A stretch of 64,000 nucleotides of DNA from Janibacter endophyticus (GTDB taxonomy: Bacteria > Actinomycetota > Actinomycetes > Actinomycetales > Dermatophilaceae). How positions within the stretch are numbered: position 1 is the stretch's first letter; each line of letters starts with the position of its first letter. This document shows positions 8,383 to 18,087 of the stretch, one piece after another. Where the stretch lies: NCBI RefSeq assembly GCF_016888335.1, contig NZ_JAFEJG010000004.1, forward strand, positions 744,001 to 808,000, read 5' to 3'. The notes below the pieces were generated by a model. The model worked only from the letters and a program-made list of their open reading frames with translations. It ran no database searches and was not told the origin of the DNA. The translations under genes were made by a program, and so were the position numbers.

Positions 8383-9237
8383 TCAGCCAGCGAGGCCGTC
8401 GAGGAGCTCGTCAAGCCCGGTGACTCGGGCGGCCTCCTCGGGGGTGCGGCGCGGAGCGTCGCCGTACGCCCGCCGGTACACCTCGGCGATGGCCCGGTAC
8501 AGCGCGTCGCCCTGGCCGGCGGCCGCCTGGGTGGCGGCGATCTCCTCCATCTCGGCGGGGAAGCGGTCCGACTTCGCGATGGCGACGGCGAGGTCCTTCG
8601 CCAGGTCGGCGGTGAGCTCGGGGATCCCGATCCGGAGGTCCTCGACGACCGCGTCGAGGACTCCGTGGTGGTTCGCGGTGAGCAGCGACTGGAGAAGCAG
8701 GGCCTTGGTGCCCTTGTAGATCGCGGCGGTCGACATCTTCGTCGCCGACGCTCCGCCCACCTGGTCGCCCACGACCTTCGCGGTGAGGCCCGGGGCCACC
8801 AGGTCGGCGAAGGGGGTGCAGTCCGGTCCGGAGAGGAAGAGGACGGAGTCCGTGGCCGGGCCGGGCGGCGGGCCGCTGACGGCGCCGTCGACGACCCGGC
8901 ACCCGGCGGTCGTCAGGACGTCCGCGACCTCGGTCATCGTCACGGGGGAGATGGCGTTGAGGTCGGCGACAACGGGGCGGTGGCCGGTTCGGGTGGCGGC
9001 GTCGGCGATCTCGTGCGCCTGCTCGACCGCACGGGCCGGGGGGACGATGCTCACGACCGCGTCGCTGGCGGTCACGACCTCGTCGACCGAGCCGAGGAGG
9101 GTGAGCTCCCCGGCAAGCTCGCGGGTCCGGTCGCTGCGCCCGGCGACGGTCGTGACCACGCGCACGCCCCCTTCGCCCCAGACGCGCCCGAGGGCGCTGC
9201 CCATGGCGCCCGGCCAGAGGATCCCGATCGTCGTCAT
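8383..9237 (-). CDS. NAD(P)-binding beta-hydroxyacid dehydrogenase-like protein with DUF1932 domain
   Basis: A 284-aa member of the 6-phosphogluconate / 3-hydroxyisobutyrate dehydrogenase superfamily. The N-terminal Rossmann fold starts TTIGILWPGAMGSALG (variant GxGxxG). A VSGPPPGPATD loop corresponds to the family GGP motif, and the C-terminal helical half (ATKMSTAAIYKGTKALL onwards) resembles DUF1932. The substrate is unknown. The ATG at 9237 is preferred because GGGAGA lies 9 nt upstream; a GTG at 9246 would sit on top of that site. There is no obvious link to the neighbouring tagD or tRNA genes. Confidence 0.75.
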   Translation of the reverse strand: MTTIGILWPGAMGSALGRVWGEGGVRVVTTVAGRSDRTRELAGELTLLGSVDEVVTASDAVVSIVPPARAVEQAHEIADAATRTGHRPVVADLNAISPVTMTEVADVLTTAGCRVVDGAVSGPPPGPATDSVLFLSGPDCTPFADLVAPGLTAKVVGDQVGGASATKMSTAAIYKGTKALLLQSLLTANHHGVLDAVVEDLRIGIPELTADLAKDLAVAIAKSDRFPAEMEEIAATQAAAGQGDALYRAIAEVYRRAYGDAPRRTPEEAARVTGLDELLDGLAG

Positions 9238-9287
9238 GCCGCACACTCTCCCACCAGCGGTCGGGGAAACCCGTCCAGGGACGACGA

Positions 9288-9312
9288 AGGGCGCCCCGGT
9301 GTGGGACGCCCT
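9288..9312 (-). terminator. possible weak terminator after the tRNA cluster
   Basis: AGGGCG (9288-9293) pairs with CGCCCT (9307-9312) around a 13-nt loop, just past the 3' end of tRNA-Phe. The stem is only 6 bp and no T-run follows, so this is tentative. Confidence 0.3.
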
Positions 9313-9322
9313 GTCGATGCTC

Positions 9323-9399
9323 TGGTGGCCAGGGGCGGGGTCGAACCGCCGACCTTCCGATTTTCAGTCGGACGCTCGTACCAACTGAGCTACCTGGCC
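9323..9399 (-). tRNA. tRNA-Phe (anticodon GAA)
   Basis: A 77-nt gene including encoded CCA. The 7-bp acceptor stem begins GGCCAGG and ends CCTGGCC-A-CCA. The anticodon arm is TCCGA / loop CTGAAAA / TCGGA, giving anticodon GAA. The T arm has GGCGG-TTCGACC-CCGCC. It is last in the Glu-Asp-Phe order of transcription. Confidence 0.97.
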
Positions 9400-9424
9400 G
9401 AGTCACGTCCGACGACGTGACGAG

Positions 9425-9498
9425 CGACCCCGACGGGACTCGAACCCGCGACCTCCGCCGTGACAGGGCGGCGCGCTAACCAACTGCGCTACGGGGCC
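9425..9498 (-). tRNA. tRNA-Asp (anticodon GTC)
   Basis: A 74-nt gene. The acceptor stem GGCCCCG pairs with CGGGGTC (one G-T pair), with discriminator G. The anticodon loop CTGTCAC gives GTC. The three bases after the discriminator are CTC, so CCA is not encoded and must be added, unlike in the neighbouring tRNA-Phe. Confidence 0.97.
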
Positions 9499-9529
9499 TT
9501 GATGGTGCAAGGCCGTGCTGCTTCTTGCG

Positions 9530-9602
9530 TATCCCCAACGGGATTCGAACCCGTGCTACCGCCGTGAAAGGGCGGGGTCCTAGGCCGCTAGACGATGGGG
9601 AC
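9530..9602 (-). tRNA. tRNA-Glu (anticodon TTC)
   Basis: A 73-nt gene. The acceptor stem GTCCCCA pairs with TGGGGAT, with discriminator A. The anticodon loop CTTTCAC gives TTC. CCA is not encoded. It is the first gene of the three-tRNA transcript, about 55 nt after the predicted transcription start. Confidence 0.97.
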
Positions 9603-9663
9603 CTGCTCCCGCAGACCCCTCGCCACGCAGCAGGCAGCGCCCGGATCCGTCGAGGACGTTGAA

Positions 9664-9692
9664 ACTATAGACGCCACCTCGTCGTCTGCCAA
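9664..9692 (-). promoter_or_regulatory. strong promoter of the tRNA-Glu-Asp-Phe operon
   Basis: On the minus strand, TTGGCA (9692-9687) is followed by a 17-bp spacer and TATAGT (9669-9664). This is the closest match to a textbook sigma-70/SigA promoter in the window, as expected for stable RNA. It fits between the stop of the PHP gene and the tRNAs. Confidence 0.8.
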
Positions 9693-9699
9693 AACGGGG

Positions 9700-10764
9700 T
9701 CACGAGCGACGGCTGCCTGACCACTCGAGGAGGCGCTCGGCGCCCCAGGTGGTGACGATCCGGTCGGCGTCGATGCCCAGGCGGTGGGCGCGCTCGCAGC
9801 CGTAGACCTTCATCTCGAGCTGCCCCGGGGCGTGGGCGTCGGAGTCGATCGCGAAGAGACAGCCGAGGTCGCGGGCGAGCTCGATGAGCTCGTCCGGGGG
9901 GTCGCACCGCTCGGGGCGGCTGTTGATCTCGACGGCGACGCCGTGCTCCGCGCACGCCTCGAAGACGGCACGGGCGTCGAACTCGCTCTGGGGCCGCGTC
10001 CCCCGCCCGCCCGTGACGAGCCGCCCGGTGCAGTGGCCGAGGACGTCGACCCGCGGGTTGCGGACCGCGCCGAGCATGCGCTGCGTCATCGCCCCCTTCG
10101 GTGCTCGGAGCTTGCTGTGGACGCTCGCGGTGACGATGTCGAGCCGGTCGAGCATCTCCTCGGTCTGGTCGAGGCCGCCGTCGTCGAGGATGTCGACCTC
10201 GATGCCCTTGAGCAGGCGGAAGGAGTCGCCGAGAGCACCGTCGATGCGCTCGACGAGCCGCAGCTGCTTCTGCAGCCGCTCCACGGAGAGGCCGTTGGCG
10301 ATCCGCAGCCGGGGGGAGTGGTCGGTGAGGACCATCCACTCCTGCCCGAGCTCGACGGCGGTGAGGACCATCTCCTCGATCGGGCTGCCGCCGTCGGACC
10401 AGTCGGAGTGGGTGTGGCAGTCGCCGACGACCGCCTCGACGAGGGCGGCCGCGCCGTCGTCGAGGTCGGTGAGCGGACCCCCTTCGTCCTCCTGCTGGCG
10501 GGCGAGGTAGGCGGGCAGCTCGCCCGCCACGGCCTGCTCGATGACGCCGGCGGTCGACCTCCCGATCCCTGGCAGGTCGGTGAGGGTGCCGTCGGCGACC
10601 CGCTCAGCGATGGCGTCCTCGCCCTGCTCGGCGACGACCTTGGCGGCGCCGCGGAAGGCCTCGACCCGGCGGCTGTGCTGCCGTGAGCGCTCGAGGAGGA
10701 AGGCGGTACGCCGCAGGGCGTCGTAAGGGCCGACACCGGCGGTCAGGGGCTCGAGTGAGTGCAT
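9700..10764 (-). CDS. PHP-domain phosphoesterase with helix-hairpin-helix N-terminus (PolX C-terminus-like)
   Basis: 354 aa. Residues 1-90 carry a helix-hairpin-helix DNA-binding motif (LPGIGRSTAGVIEQA). From about 110 a metal-dependent PHP phosphoesterase domain follows, with ligand motifs CHTHSDWSDG, LTDHSPR, KGIEVDIL, ASVHSK, LGHCTGR, EINSR and DSDAHAP. This layout equals the C-terminal half of bacterial family X DNA polymerases without the polymerase palm, and may act in DNA end or repair processing. It starts 10 bp after the guaB1 stop, so the two are probably co-transcribed. Confidence 0.85.
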   Translation of the reverse strand: MHSLEPLTAGVGPYDALRRTAFLLERSRQHSRRVEAFRGAAKVVAEQGEDAIAERVADGTLTDLPGIGRSTAGVIEQAVAGELPAYLARQQEDEGGPLTDLDDGAAALVEAVVGDCHTHSDWSDGGSPIEEMVLTAVELGQEWMVLTDHSPRLRIANGLSVERLQKQLRLVERIDGALGDSFRLLKGIEVDILDDGGLDQTEEMLDRLDIVTASVHSKLRAPKGAMTQRMLGAVRNPRVDVLGHCTGRLVTGGRGTRPQSEFDARAVFEACAEHGVAVEINSRPERCDPPDELIELARDLGCLFAIDSDAHAPGQLEMKVYGCERAHRLGIDADRIVTTWGAERLLEWSGSRRS

Positions 10765-10773
10765 CTCGTCAGC

Positions 10774-12243
<1,470 letters not shown>

Positions 12244-12249
12244 CGTCTC

Positions 12250-13506
12250 GTGAGCTTCCTCATCGAGACGCCGGCCGACCAGGCCCGCCGTGCCGGGCTG
12301 CGGCGCATGCGGGTGGTCGCGACCTCTCTGCTCGCCCTCGCGGCGGTCATCTACGTCGTCACCCTGCGCCTGGACCACGACGGGGTGTGGGGCTACGTCA
12401 ACACCGCCTCGGAGGCGGCGATGGTGGGCGCGCTCGCCGACTGGTTCGCCGTCACGGCTCTCTTCAAGCACCCGCTCGGGCTGCCGATCCCGCACACCGC
12501 GCTCGTCAAGCGTCGGAAGGACGAGCTCGGCCGCAGCCTCCAGGAGTTCGTCTCGGAGAACTTCCTCACCGAGGAGATCGTCCGGGAGCGGCTCGCCTCG
12601 GCCCAGGTCGCCCTGCGCCTCGGCCGGTGGCTGGAGCACCCGGCGAGCCGCGAGCGGGTCCTCACCGAGGCCGTCCGTGCCGGGCGCGCAGGCCTGCAGC
12701 GGATGAAGGACGAGGACGTCGAGGACTTCCTCTCCTCGCTCCTGCTGCCCCGCCTCGCCAAGGAGCCGATCAGCCCGATCGCCGGCTCCCTCCTCGACTC
12801 CGTCGTCGAGGAGGGCGCGCACTCCGGGCTCGTGGACCTCGGCATCGACCACCTCGTCGCCTGGCTGCGCGACAACCCGGAGGTCTTCGCCGATGTCGTC
12901 GGCGAGAAGGCGCCGTGGTGGAGCCCGCCGTGGCTCGACGAGCGGCTCATCGGCTGGGGCTACAAGCAGGCGGTCACCTGGCTCGAGGAGATGCGCTCGG
13001 ACGAGGGTCACCCTGCGCGGGTCGCGCTCGACGACCTGCTCAAGCGGCTCGCCCACGACCTCCAGCACGACGACGAGGTCCAGGCCAGCGCGGAGCGGCT
13101 CAAGGAGCGACTCCTTGCCCACCCGCAGGTGCCCAAGACCGCGGTCGGCATCTGGCAGTCCTTCCGCACCGCCCTCATCGGGGCGATGGACGACCGTGAG
13201 AGCTACTTCTGGCAGCGCGGCGACGAGCTGCTCACGCACATCGGCGAGCACCTCGTCGAGGAGCAGTCCTGGCGTGATCGGCTCGAGTTGCACCTCGGGG
13301 AGGCTGTCGCCTTTGTCGTCAACACCTACGGAGACGAGCTCGCCGAGGTGATCTCGGTGACCGTCGAGCGGTGGGACGCCGAGGAGGCGAGCCAGCGGAT
13401 CGAGCTCTTCGTGGGCCGCGACCTGCAGTTCATCCGGATCAACGGCACGATCGTCGGTGCGCTCGCGGGCCTGGTGATCCACGCGGTGAGCGTGCTCGTC
13501 ACCTGA
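12250..13506 (+). CDS. DUF445 family membrane protein
   Basis: A 418-aa protein with membrane segments at both ends: VVATSLLALAAVIYVVTL near residue 25 and ALAGLVIHAVSVLV at the C-terminus. Between them is a long charged, helical domain. The conserved family start is visible after the first membrane segment (AMVGALADWFAVTALFKHPLGLPIPHT split over residues 52-80), as is FVSENFLTEEIV. The family has no established function. The GTG at 12250 is the only start that leaves the guaB1 promoter free, and it has a -10-like box 6 nt away. The stop is 7 bp from the convergent glycosyltransferase stop, with no terminator between them. Confidence 0.85.
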   Translation: MSFLIETPADQARRAGLRRMRVVATSLLALAAVIYVVTLRLDHDGVWGYVNTASEAAMVGALADWFAVTALFKHPLGLPIPHTALVKRRKDELGRSLQEFVSENFLTEEIVRERLASAQVALRLGRWLEHPASRERVLTEAVRAGRAGLQRMKDEDVEDFLSSLLLPRLAKEPISPIAGSLLDSVVEEGAHSGLVDLGIDHLVAWLRDNPEVFADVVGEKAPWWSPPWLDERLIGWGYKQAVTWLEEMRSDEGHPARVALDDLLKRLAHDLQHDDEVQASAERLKERLLAHPQVPKTAVGIWQSFRTALIGAMDDRESYFWQRGDELLTHIGEHLVEEQSWRDRLELHLGEAVAFVVNTYGDELAEVISVTVERWDAEEASQRIELFVGRDLQFIRINGTIVGALAGLVIHAVSVLVT

Positions 13507-13513
13507 GCCTCCG

Positions 13514-14425
13514 TCAGAGGACGGGCGGACGTCCCAGCCGGGTCATCGTCGCCACCGTGCGCCACCGCATCGGATGACGCACGGGCCGGTCGGCCCATCC
13601 TTCGCGGTAGCCGGCCAGCACCTCGCGGACGGGCTCACGTCGGAGGGCGGGGACGAGGAGCCAGGTGAGCAGGTAGGCGAGGAGGAGCGGGGCAGGGAGC
13701 GAGCGCCAGGCCATCCACATCCGGTTGCGGGCCTGGAGCCGTACGTGGTCCGGGTGCCGGGAGGGCAGGGTCCGTGGGTGGTAGGAGGTGAGGTCCGCCG
13801 AGTACCAGATGGACCACCGGTGGTCGAGGAGCCGCCAGGCGAGGTCGGACTCCTCCATGGCGTAGAAGAAGCGCGGGTCAAAGCCGCCCAGGTCCATGAA
13901 TGCCTCGGCCCGGACGGCGCACGTCGCCCCGATGAAGTGGGTCACGGCCCCCGAGCGGTCGGCCGACCCGCCACCCACGCGAGGGACGTGCCGTCGCTGC
14001 GTGCTGCCCTGCTCGTCGACGATCCGCACCGCCATCGCGCCGAGCTCGGGGTCGGCGTCGAAGCGTGCCAGGATCGCCGCCAGGTGGTTCGTGCCCTGCA
14101 GCTCCGCGTCGTCGTCGAGGAAGACGAGCACGTCGGCGTCGCACGCCGCCGCCGCGATGTTGCGCCCTGCCGGGATGCCGACGTTCTCCGGAAGCACGAG
14201 GAGCTGGTCTACGGGCGCCGGATCCGGGGGCGCGGCCCCGTTGACGAGGAGCACCAGGTGGGCGTCCACGCCCTCCTGGGCGCGCACGGACGCGAGGGCG
14301 CGGGTGAGCTCCGTCGGGCGGGTGCACTGCGTCAGCACGATGACTGCGATCCGTGGACGAGGAGCGCGCGGGGCCGGGGTCATCGTGAGGGGCAGCTCAT
14401 CCGGACGGGTCTCGCTGATGGTCAT
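13514..14425 (-). CDS. family 2 glycosyltransferase
   Basis: 303 aa. The GT-A domain shows IAVIVLTQCTRPTELTRAL, VLPENVGIPAGRNIA, the DxD-type site VFLDDDAEL and the acceptor motif MEESDLAWRLLDHRW. A C-terminal hydrophobic stretch (LLLAYLLTWLLVPAL) follows. It resembles rhamnosyltransferase-like enzymes but the sugar is unknown. Its ATG overlaps the stop of the upstream glycosyltransferase (ATGA at 14425-14422), showing translational coupling. The last ~20 residues resemble those of the glycosyltransferase at 6867-7745, so this is a within-cluster duplication. Confidence 0.85.
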   Translation of the reverse strand: MTISETRPDELPLTMTPAPRAPRPRIAVIVLTQCTRPTELTRALASVRAQEGVDAHLVLLVNGAAPPDPAPVDQLLVLPENVGIPAGRNIAAAACDADVLVFLDDDAELQGTNHLAAILARFDADPELGAMAVRIVDEQGSTQRRHVPRVGGGSADRSGAVTHFIGATCAVRAEAFMDLGGFDPRFFYAMEESDLAWRLLDHRWSIWYSADLTSYHPRTLPSRHPDHVRLQARNRMWMAWRSLPAPLLLAYLLTWLLVPALRREPVREVLAGYREGWADRPVRHPMRWRTVATMTRLGRPPVL

Positions 14426-15348
14426 GACGCCGGAAGTCCTCTCGGGATGAGGGCCGCGCAGCGGGCCGCCTCTCGGGCCTGCCGGCTCGAGGCGACCAGA
14501 TCCCCGGCGCGGGCCCGCGTCAGCGCGGCTCGCCCGGCGAAGAAGACGGAGTAGGCAAGCGCCCGCCGGACCGCCGCGGTGCGGTGCTCGGGCGCGAGGT
14601 GCTCGCTCACCACGCCGATCGCCGTGACGCGCTCGCGGACATTGGCGCCGGTGCGCACGAGCGTGGAGGTGTGCGAGCCGTCGTGCTTCCGGTAGCGGGC
14701 GAGGACCTCGTCGACGAAGACCACCCGACCGTGGGCCGCGAGGCGGGTCCACATCTCCCAGTCGGCGGCGTGGGGGAGGTCGGTCCGGTACCCGCCGGTC
14801 TGCTCGTACGCGGAGCGTCGCACGGCGATCCCGGGGGCGCGTACCCGGTTCGAGACGGCCAGTGAGTCCAGGGCGTCATCCCAGACGCCGGTCCCCTGCC
14901 GGTACGAACGGGTCGTGTACCGCGTGACCCCGTCGCCGTCGATGTCCTGGACCCGGCAGACGGCCGCCACGGTGGTGGGAGCGGAGAAGGCCTGCTCCAT
15001 CTGCGCGTAGAAGCCCGGCAGGGTCTCGTCGTCCCCGTGCAGCAGGTGGATGATCTCGCCCCGCGCCAGCGAGATGCCGCGGTTGAAGGTCGCGACGGCG
15101 CCGAGGTTGGCAACGTTGCGGACCAGCCGGACCCGTCCCTGCCCTAGCTCGTCGACGACCCGCTCCGGGTGGTCGCTCGAGTCGTCGTCGACGACGACGA
15201 TCTCTGCGTCCCCGCGGTCCCCGAGCTGCGCCACGACGCCGGGCAGGGCGCGTGCGAGGTAGCCGGCGCAGTTGTGGACGGGGATGACGACGGACCAGAG
15301 AGGCCGTTCGTCTCCCTCCACGGGGTCGACTGCGGGGATTCGCGTCAT
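14422..15348 (-). CDS. family 2 glycosyltransferase
   Basis: 308 aa with WSVVIPVHNCAGYLARAL, IVVVDDDSSD, LLHGDDETLPG (DxD-type metal site) and ADWEMWTRLA. The C-terminal third is helical without clear membrane segments. The start is uncertain. ATG 15348 has no good Shine-Dalgarno site. A TTG at 15375 also has none at a workable distance. Upstream lie phased GGTGAAC-like units (15370-15409), read as GTTCACC towards this gene. It is the first gene of a two-gene glycosyltransferase operon, divergent from glf. Confidence 0.82.
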   Translation of the reverse strand: MTRIPAVDPVEGDERPLWSVVIPVHNCAGYLARALPGVVAQLGDRGDAEIVVVDDDSSDHPERVVDELGQGRVRLVRNVANLGAVATFNRGISLARGEIIHLLHGDDETLPGFYAQMEQAFSAPTTVAAVCRVQDIDGDGVTRYTTRSYRQGTGVWDDALDSLAVSNRVRAPGIAVRRSAYEQTGGYRTDLPHAADWEMWTRLAAHGRVVFVDEVLARYRKHDGSHTSTLVRTGANVRERVTAIGVVSEHLAPEHRTAAVRRALAYSVFFAGRAALTRARAGDLVASSRQAREAARCAALIPRGLPAS

Positions 15349-15369
15349 GCTGCCAACATCCGGGGTGAT

Positions 15370-15409
15370 GGCCAACTCCCGGTGAACTGTGCTGGCGAGT
15401 CAGGTGTCG
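15370..15409. promoter_or_regulatory. degenerate PHO-like repeat array between a glycosyltransferase operon and glf
   Basis: Four units in 11-bp phase: GGCCAAC 15370-15376, GGTGAAC 15381-15387, CTGGCGA 15392-15398 and GGTGTCG 15403-15409. Only the second is a perfect half-site and the third is poor. The case rests mainly on the phase and on the similar arrays at 7813, 19147 and the phosphate promoters. The rest of this 213-bp divergent intergenic region shows no clear -10. Confidence 0.3.
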
Positions 15410-15561
15410 ATCAGCGGACGCCTTGGTGCAACGGCCCTCAGCGGCGTGGCGGACCGCCCGCCGGTGCCTACCGTGGCCAGCGTGTTCTCACCACTTCACC
15501 CAACCCTGACCCCAGCCACCCGTCCCGGCCCGCGCCGGCTCGTCCCCGCGGAGGTGTCGTC

Positions 15562-16704
15562 GTGAGGTTCGGTATCGCCGGCGCCGGCTTCTCCGGTGCC
15601 GTCATCGCGCGTGAGCTGGCCGAGGCGGGCCACGAGGCCGTCGTCTTCGAGACCCGCGAGCACGTGGCGGGCAACTGCCACACCGAGCGGGACCCGGAGA
15701 CCGGCGTGATGATCCACCGGTACGGTCCGCACATCTTCCACACCGACAACGAGCGGGTGTGGGAGTACGTCAACCGGTTCGGCGTGATGATGCCGTACAA
15801 CCACCGGGTCCGGACGACGGTCGGTGGCAGGACATACCTCCTGCCGGTCAACCTGCTGACGATCAACCAGCTCTTCGGCACCGCGCTGCGGCCGGACGAG
15901 GCACGCGCGTTCATCGCCGACCAGGCCGACTCGAGCATCGAGGAGCCGCAGAACTTCGAGGAGCAGGCCCTGAAGTTCATGGGCCGCCGCCTCTACGACG
16001 CCTTCTTCCACGGGTACACGCGCAAGCAGTGGGGCCTCTCGCCGACGGAGATCCCGGCCTCGGTGCTCAAGCGGCTCCCGCTGCGGTTCAGCTACGAGGA
16101 CTCGTACTTCAACCACCCGCACCAGGCGATCCCGCGGGACGGCTACACCGCGATCGTCGAGGGGATCCTCGACCACCCGGGGATCGAGGTGCGCCTGTCG
16201 ACGCCCTACACGCCGGAGGACCGTGAGGAGTACGACCACTCGATCTGGTCCGGCCAGCTCGACGCCTGGTTCGACCACGAGCACGGCCCGCTGCGCTACC
16301 GGACCCTCGACTTCGAGGAGATCCGTGCGACCGGCGACTACCTCGGCTGCTCGGTGATGAACTTCGGCGACGTCGACGTGCCGTACACCCGGATCGCCGA
16401 GCACAAGCACTTCGCCCCGTGGGAGGAGCACGAGGGCACCGTGTGCTTCCGCGAGTACAGCCGCCTCGCCGAGCCTGGGGACATCCCCTACTACCCGATC
16501 AGGATGGCGAACGACAAGACGCTGCTCAGCCAGTACGTCGAGGCCGCGAGGGCTGAGCAGGACGTGACCTTCGTCGGGCGCCTCGGTACCTACCGGTACC
16601 TCGACATGGACGTGACGATCGGTGAGGCGCTCACCGCGGCCGACGGGATCCTCGAGGCGATCGAGGAGTCCCAGCCAATCCCCTCACTCTTCGTCGAGGC
16701 CTGA
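15562..16704 (+). CDS. glf: UDP-galactopyranose mutase
   Basis: Converts UDP-galactopyranose to UDP-galactofuranose, the donor for Galf-containing wall polysaccharides. The 380-aa length matches the family. The FAD-binding start is RFGIAGAGFSGAVIARELAE, followed by HVAGNCHTERD, YGPHIFHTDNERVWEYV, GYTRKQWGLSP and the C-terminal RYLDMDVTIGEAL. GTG 15562 has GGAGG 7 nt upstream, which decides the start over more upstream codons. Its place among glycosyltransferases implies that galactofuranose is part of the polymer made here. Confidence 0.96.
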   Translation: MRFGIAGAGFSGAVIARELAEAGHEAVVFETREHVAGNCHTERDPETGVMIHRYGPHIFHTDNERVWEYVNRFGVMMPYNHRVRTTVGGRTYLLPVNLLTINQLFGTALRPDEARAFIADQADSSIEEPQNFEEQALKFMGRRLYDAFFHGYTRKQWGLSPTEIPASVLKRLPLRFSYEDSYFNHPHQAIPRDGYTAIVEGILDHPGIEVRLSTPYTPEDREEYDHSIWSGQLDAWFDHEHGPLRYRTLDFEEIRATGDYLGCSVMNFGDVDVPYTRIAEHKHFAPWEEHEGTVCFREYSRLAEPGDIPYYPIRMANDKTLLSQYVEAARAEQDVTFVGRLGTYRYLDMDVTIGEALTAADGILEAIEESQPIPSLFVEA

Positions 16705-16706
16705 GA

Positions 16707-16757
16707 CACGAAGGGGGGACCGTGCCGGACGACGACCCGGCACGTCCCCCCTTCGTG
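16707..16757. terminator. bidirectional terminator between glf and a glycosyltransferase gene
   Basis: CACGAAGGGGGGAC (16707-16720) pairs perfectly with 16744-16757. After one bulged C, GTGCCGG (16722-16728) pairs with 16737-16743, giving 21 bp around an 8-nt loop. It lies between two convergent stops (16704 and 16772). Its arm contains the CGAAGGGG octamer also seen in the terminators at 44733 and 47475. Confidence 0.8.
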
Positions 16758-16771
16758 GTCCCCCCGGGGGC

Positions 16772-18073
16772 TCAGACCTCGTACGCGCGCTCGTCGAGGC
16801 GCTCGGCGGTGTGCGGGTCGGCCGCGGCGAGCCGCTTCTCGATGTCCGCGAGGCGCCGGTCCATGTCACGGAGCCGCTGCTCGATGACCACCAGGCCGAA
16901 GAGGACGTCCCGCCCACCAGAGTCCGGCGTCTTGCTGCGGGCCCGCGTGAGATAGCTCGTGAGGTGGTGCCCGCGGGTGGTGTTGCGGAGGTACCGGCCG
17001 GTGAGCTGCGCGGTGTGCTTGAGGCCTGAGTGCCGCAGGTGGAAGGCCGCGGTGACGACCGGGTTGTCCGACCCCGGGCGCGTGGAGAGCGTCCGGACGA
17101 AGGTGCCGAACTCGCGTTTGGACACGGCCTTGCTCAGCCGGTGGGCGGCTGCCCCCTTGTTGTTCTCCGTCAGTGCGCGCTCGATGGTCTGGGGCGAGTA
17201 CTGGGCGAAGATCGGGACGAGGATGTCGAAGAGGCGCCGGCGCAGGGCAGGCGGGGTCCGGCGCGAGATCCACTCCATCTGAGAGATGACCCAGCCCAGC
17301 AGGGGTACCTGGTAGAGGTCGAGCAAGCCCCGACCCGCCAGCCACGAGTGGATCGTGTCGTGGTGGTGGAAGATGTGGAAGAGCCGCTCGTCGGCGGTCG
17401 CCATCGTTTGGCCGCTCCGAGCCACGCGGTGGTAGCAGAGCACCTCGGGCACGGGCGCGATCGACCTCGCCGAAACCACGCAGAACCAGTGGAAGGGGTT
17501 GTCCTCGAAGAAGCCATCGCTCACGGGGAAGCGGATGGCGTGCTGCTCGAGCAGCTCGCGCCGGTAGAGCTTGCGCCAGGGCACGGCGATGAAGCGCAGG
17601 AAGGCGTGGCTGGTGGGGACGTCGAGCGTGTAGACCGGTTCGCTCAGCTGGGCCCAGCGGTGCGCATCGGCGGGATCGCGTCGCTCACCGGTGCCGTCGA
17701 CCTCCTCCTGGTAGTCGCACATCGCGAGGTCGGCGCCCTGGGTGACCGCGGCCGCGTGCAGCTTCTCGAACATCGTGGGCTCGATGTGATCGTCACCGTC
17801 GACGAAGCCGACCCACGGGGAGGTCGCCCGGTCGAGCCCGGCGTTGGCAGGGGTCGCCACGCCGCCGGGGCTGTTCTCGTCGAGGAGCACAGGGACGAAG
17901 CGGGAATCGCGGGCGCAGAACGCTTCGATGCGCTCCGCGGTCGAGTCGGTCGACCCGTCGTCGACGACGAGCACCTCGATGTCGTCGAGGGTCTGCGCAG
18001 CCACGCTCGCGAGGCACTGCTCGATGTAGTCCTCGATGTTGTACGTGGTGACGATGATGGTGACCTCGGCCAC
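16772..18073 (-). CDS. family 2 glycosyltransferase with C-terminal coiled coil
   Basis: 433 aa. The N-terminal GT-A domain reads VTIIVTTYNIEDYIEQCL, VLVVDDGSTDST, VGFVDGDDHIEP and DGFFEDNPFHW. The second half is helical, and the last 40 residues form a short coiled coil (EQRLRDMDRRLADIEKRL) that may drive oligomer formation. The start is GTG 18073 with AGAGGAAGG upstream. The previous gene stops 14 bp earlier, so the two form one operon. Such enzymes often act on teichoic or capsule polymers; the acceptor is not readable. Confidence 0.83.
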   Translation of the reverse strand: MAEVTIIVTTYNIEDYIEQCLASVAAQTLDDIEVLVVDDGSTDSTAERIEAFCARDSRFVPVLLDENSPGGVATPANAGLDRATSPWVGFVDGDDHIEPTMFEKLHAAAVTQGADLAMCDYQEEVDGTGERRDPADAHRWAQLSEPVYTLDVPTSHAFLRFIAVPWRKLYRRELLEQHAIRFPVSDGFFEDNPFHWFCVVSARSIAPVPEVLCYHRVARSGQTMATADERLFHIFHHHDTIHSWLAGRGLLDLYQVPLLGWVISQMEWISRRTPPALRRRLFDILVPIFAQYSPQTIERALTENNKGAAAHRLSKAVSKREFGTFVRTLSTRPGSDNPVVTAAFHLRHSGLKHTAQLTGRYLRNTTRGHHLTSYLTRARSKTPDSGGRDVLFGLVVIEQRLRDMDRRLADIEKRLAAADPHTAERLDERAYEV

Positions 18074-18087
18074 GGCGCCTTCCTCTC

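Noticed and set aside
9323-9602. tRNA cluster as a phage or island attachment site
   Set aside because: No integrase gene and no repeated tRNA 3' end in the flanks; neighbouring genes look chromosomal.
15349-15375. TTG start at 15375 for the glycosyltransferase
   Set aside because: The purine-rich stretch before TTG touches the start codon, too close to act as a ribosome site, and it would put the start inside the phased repeat array.
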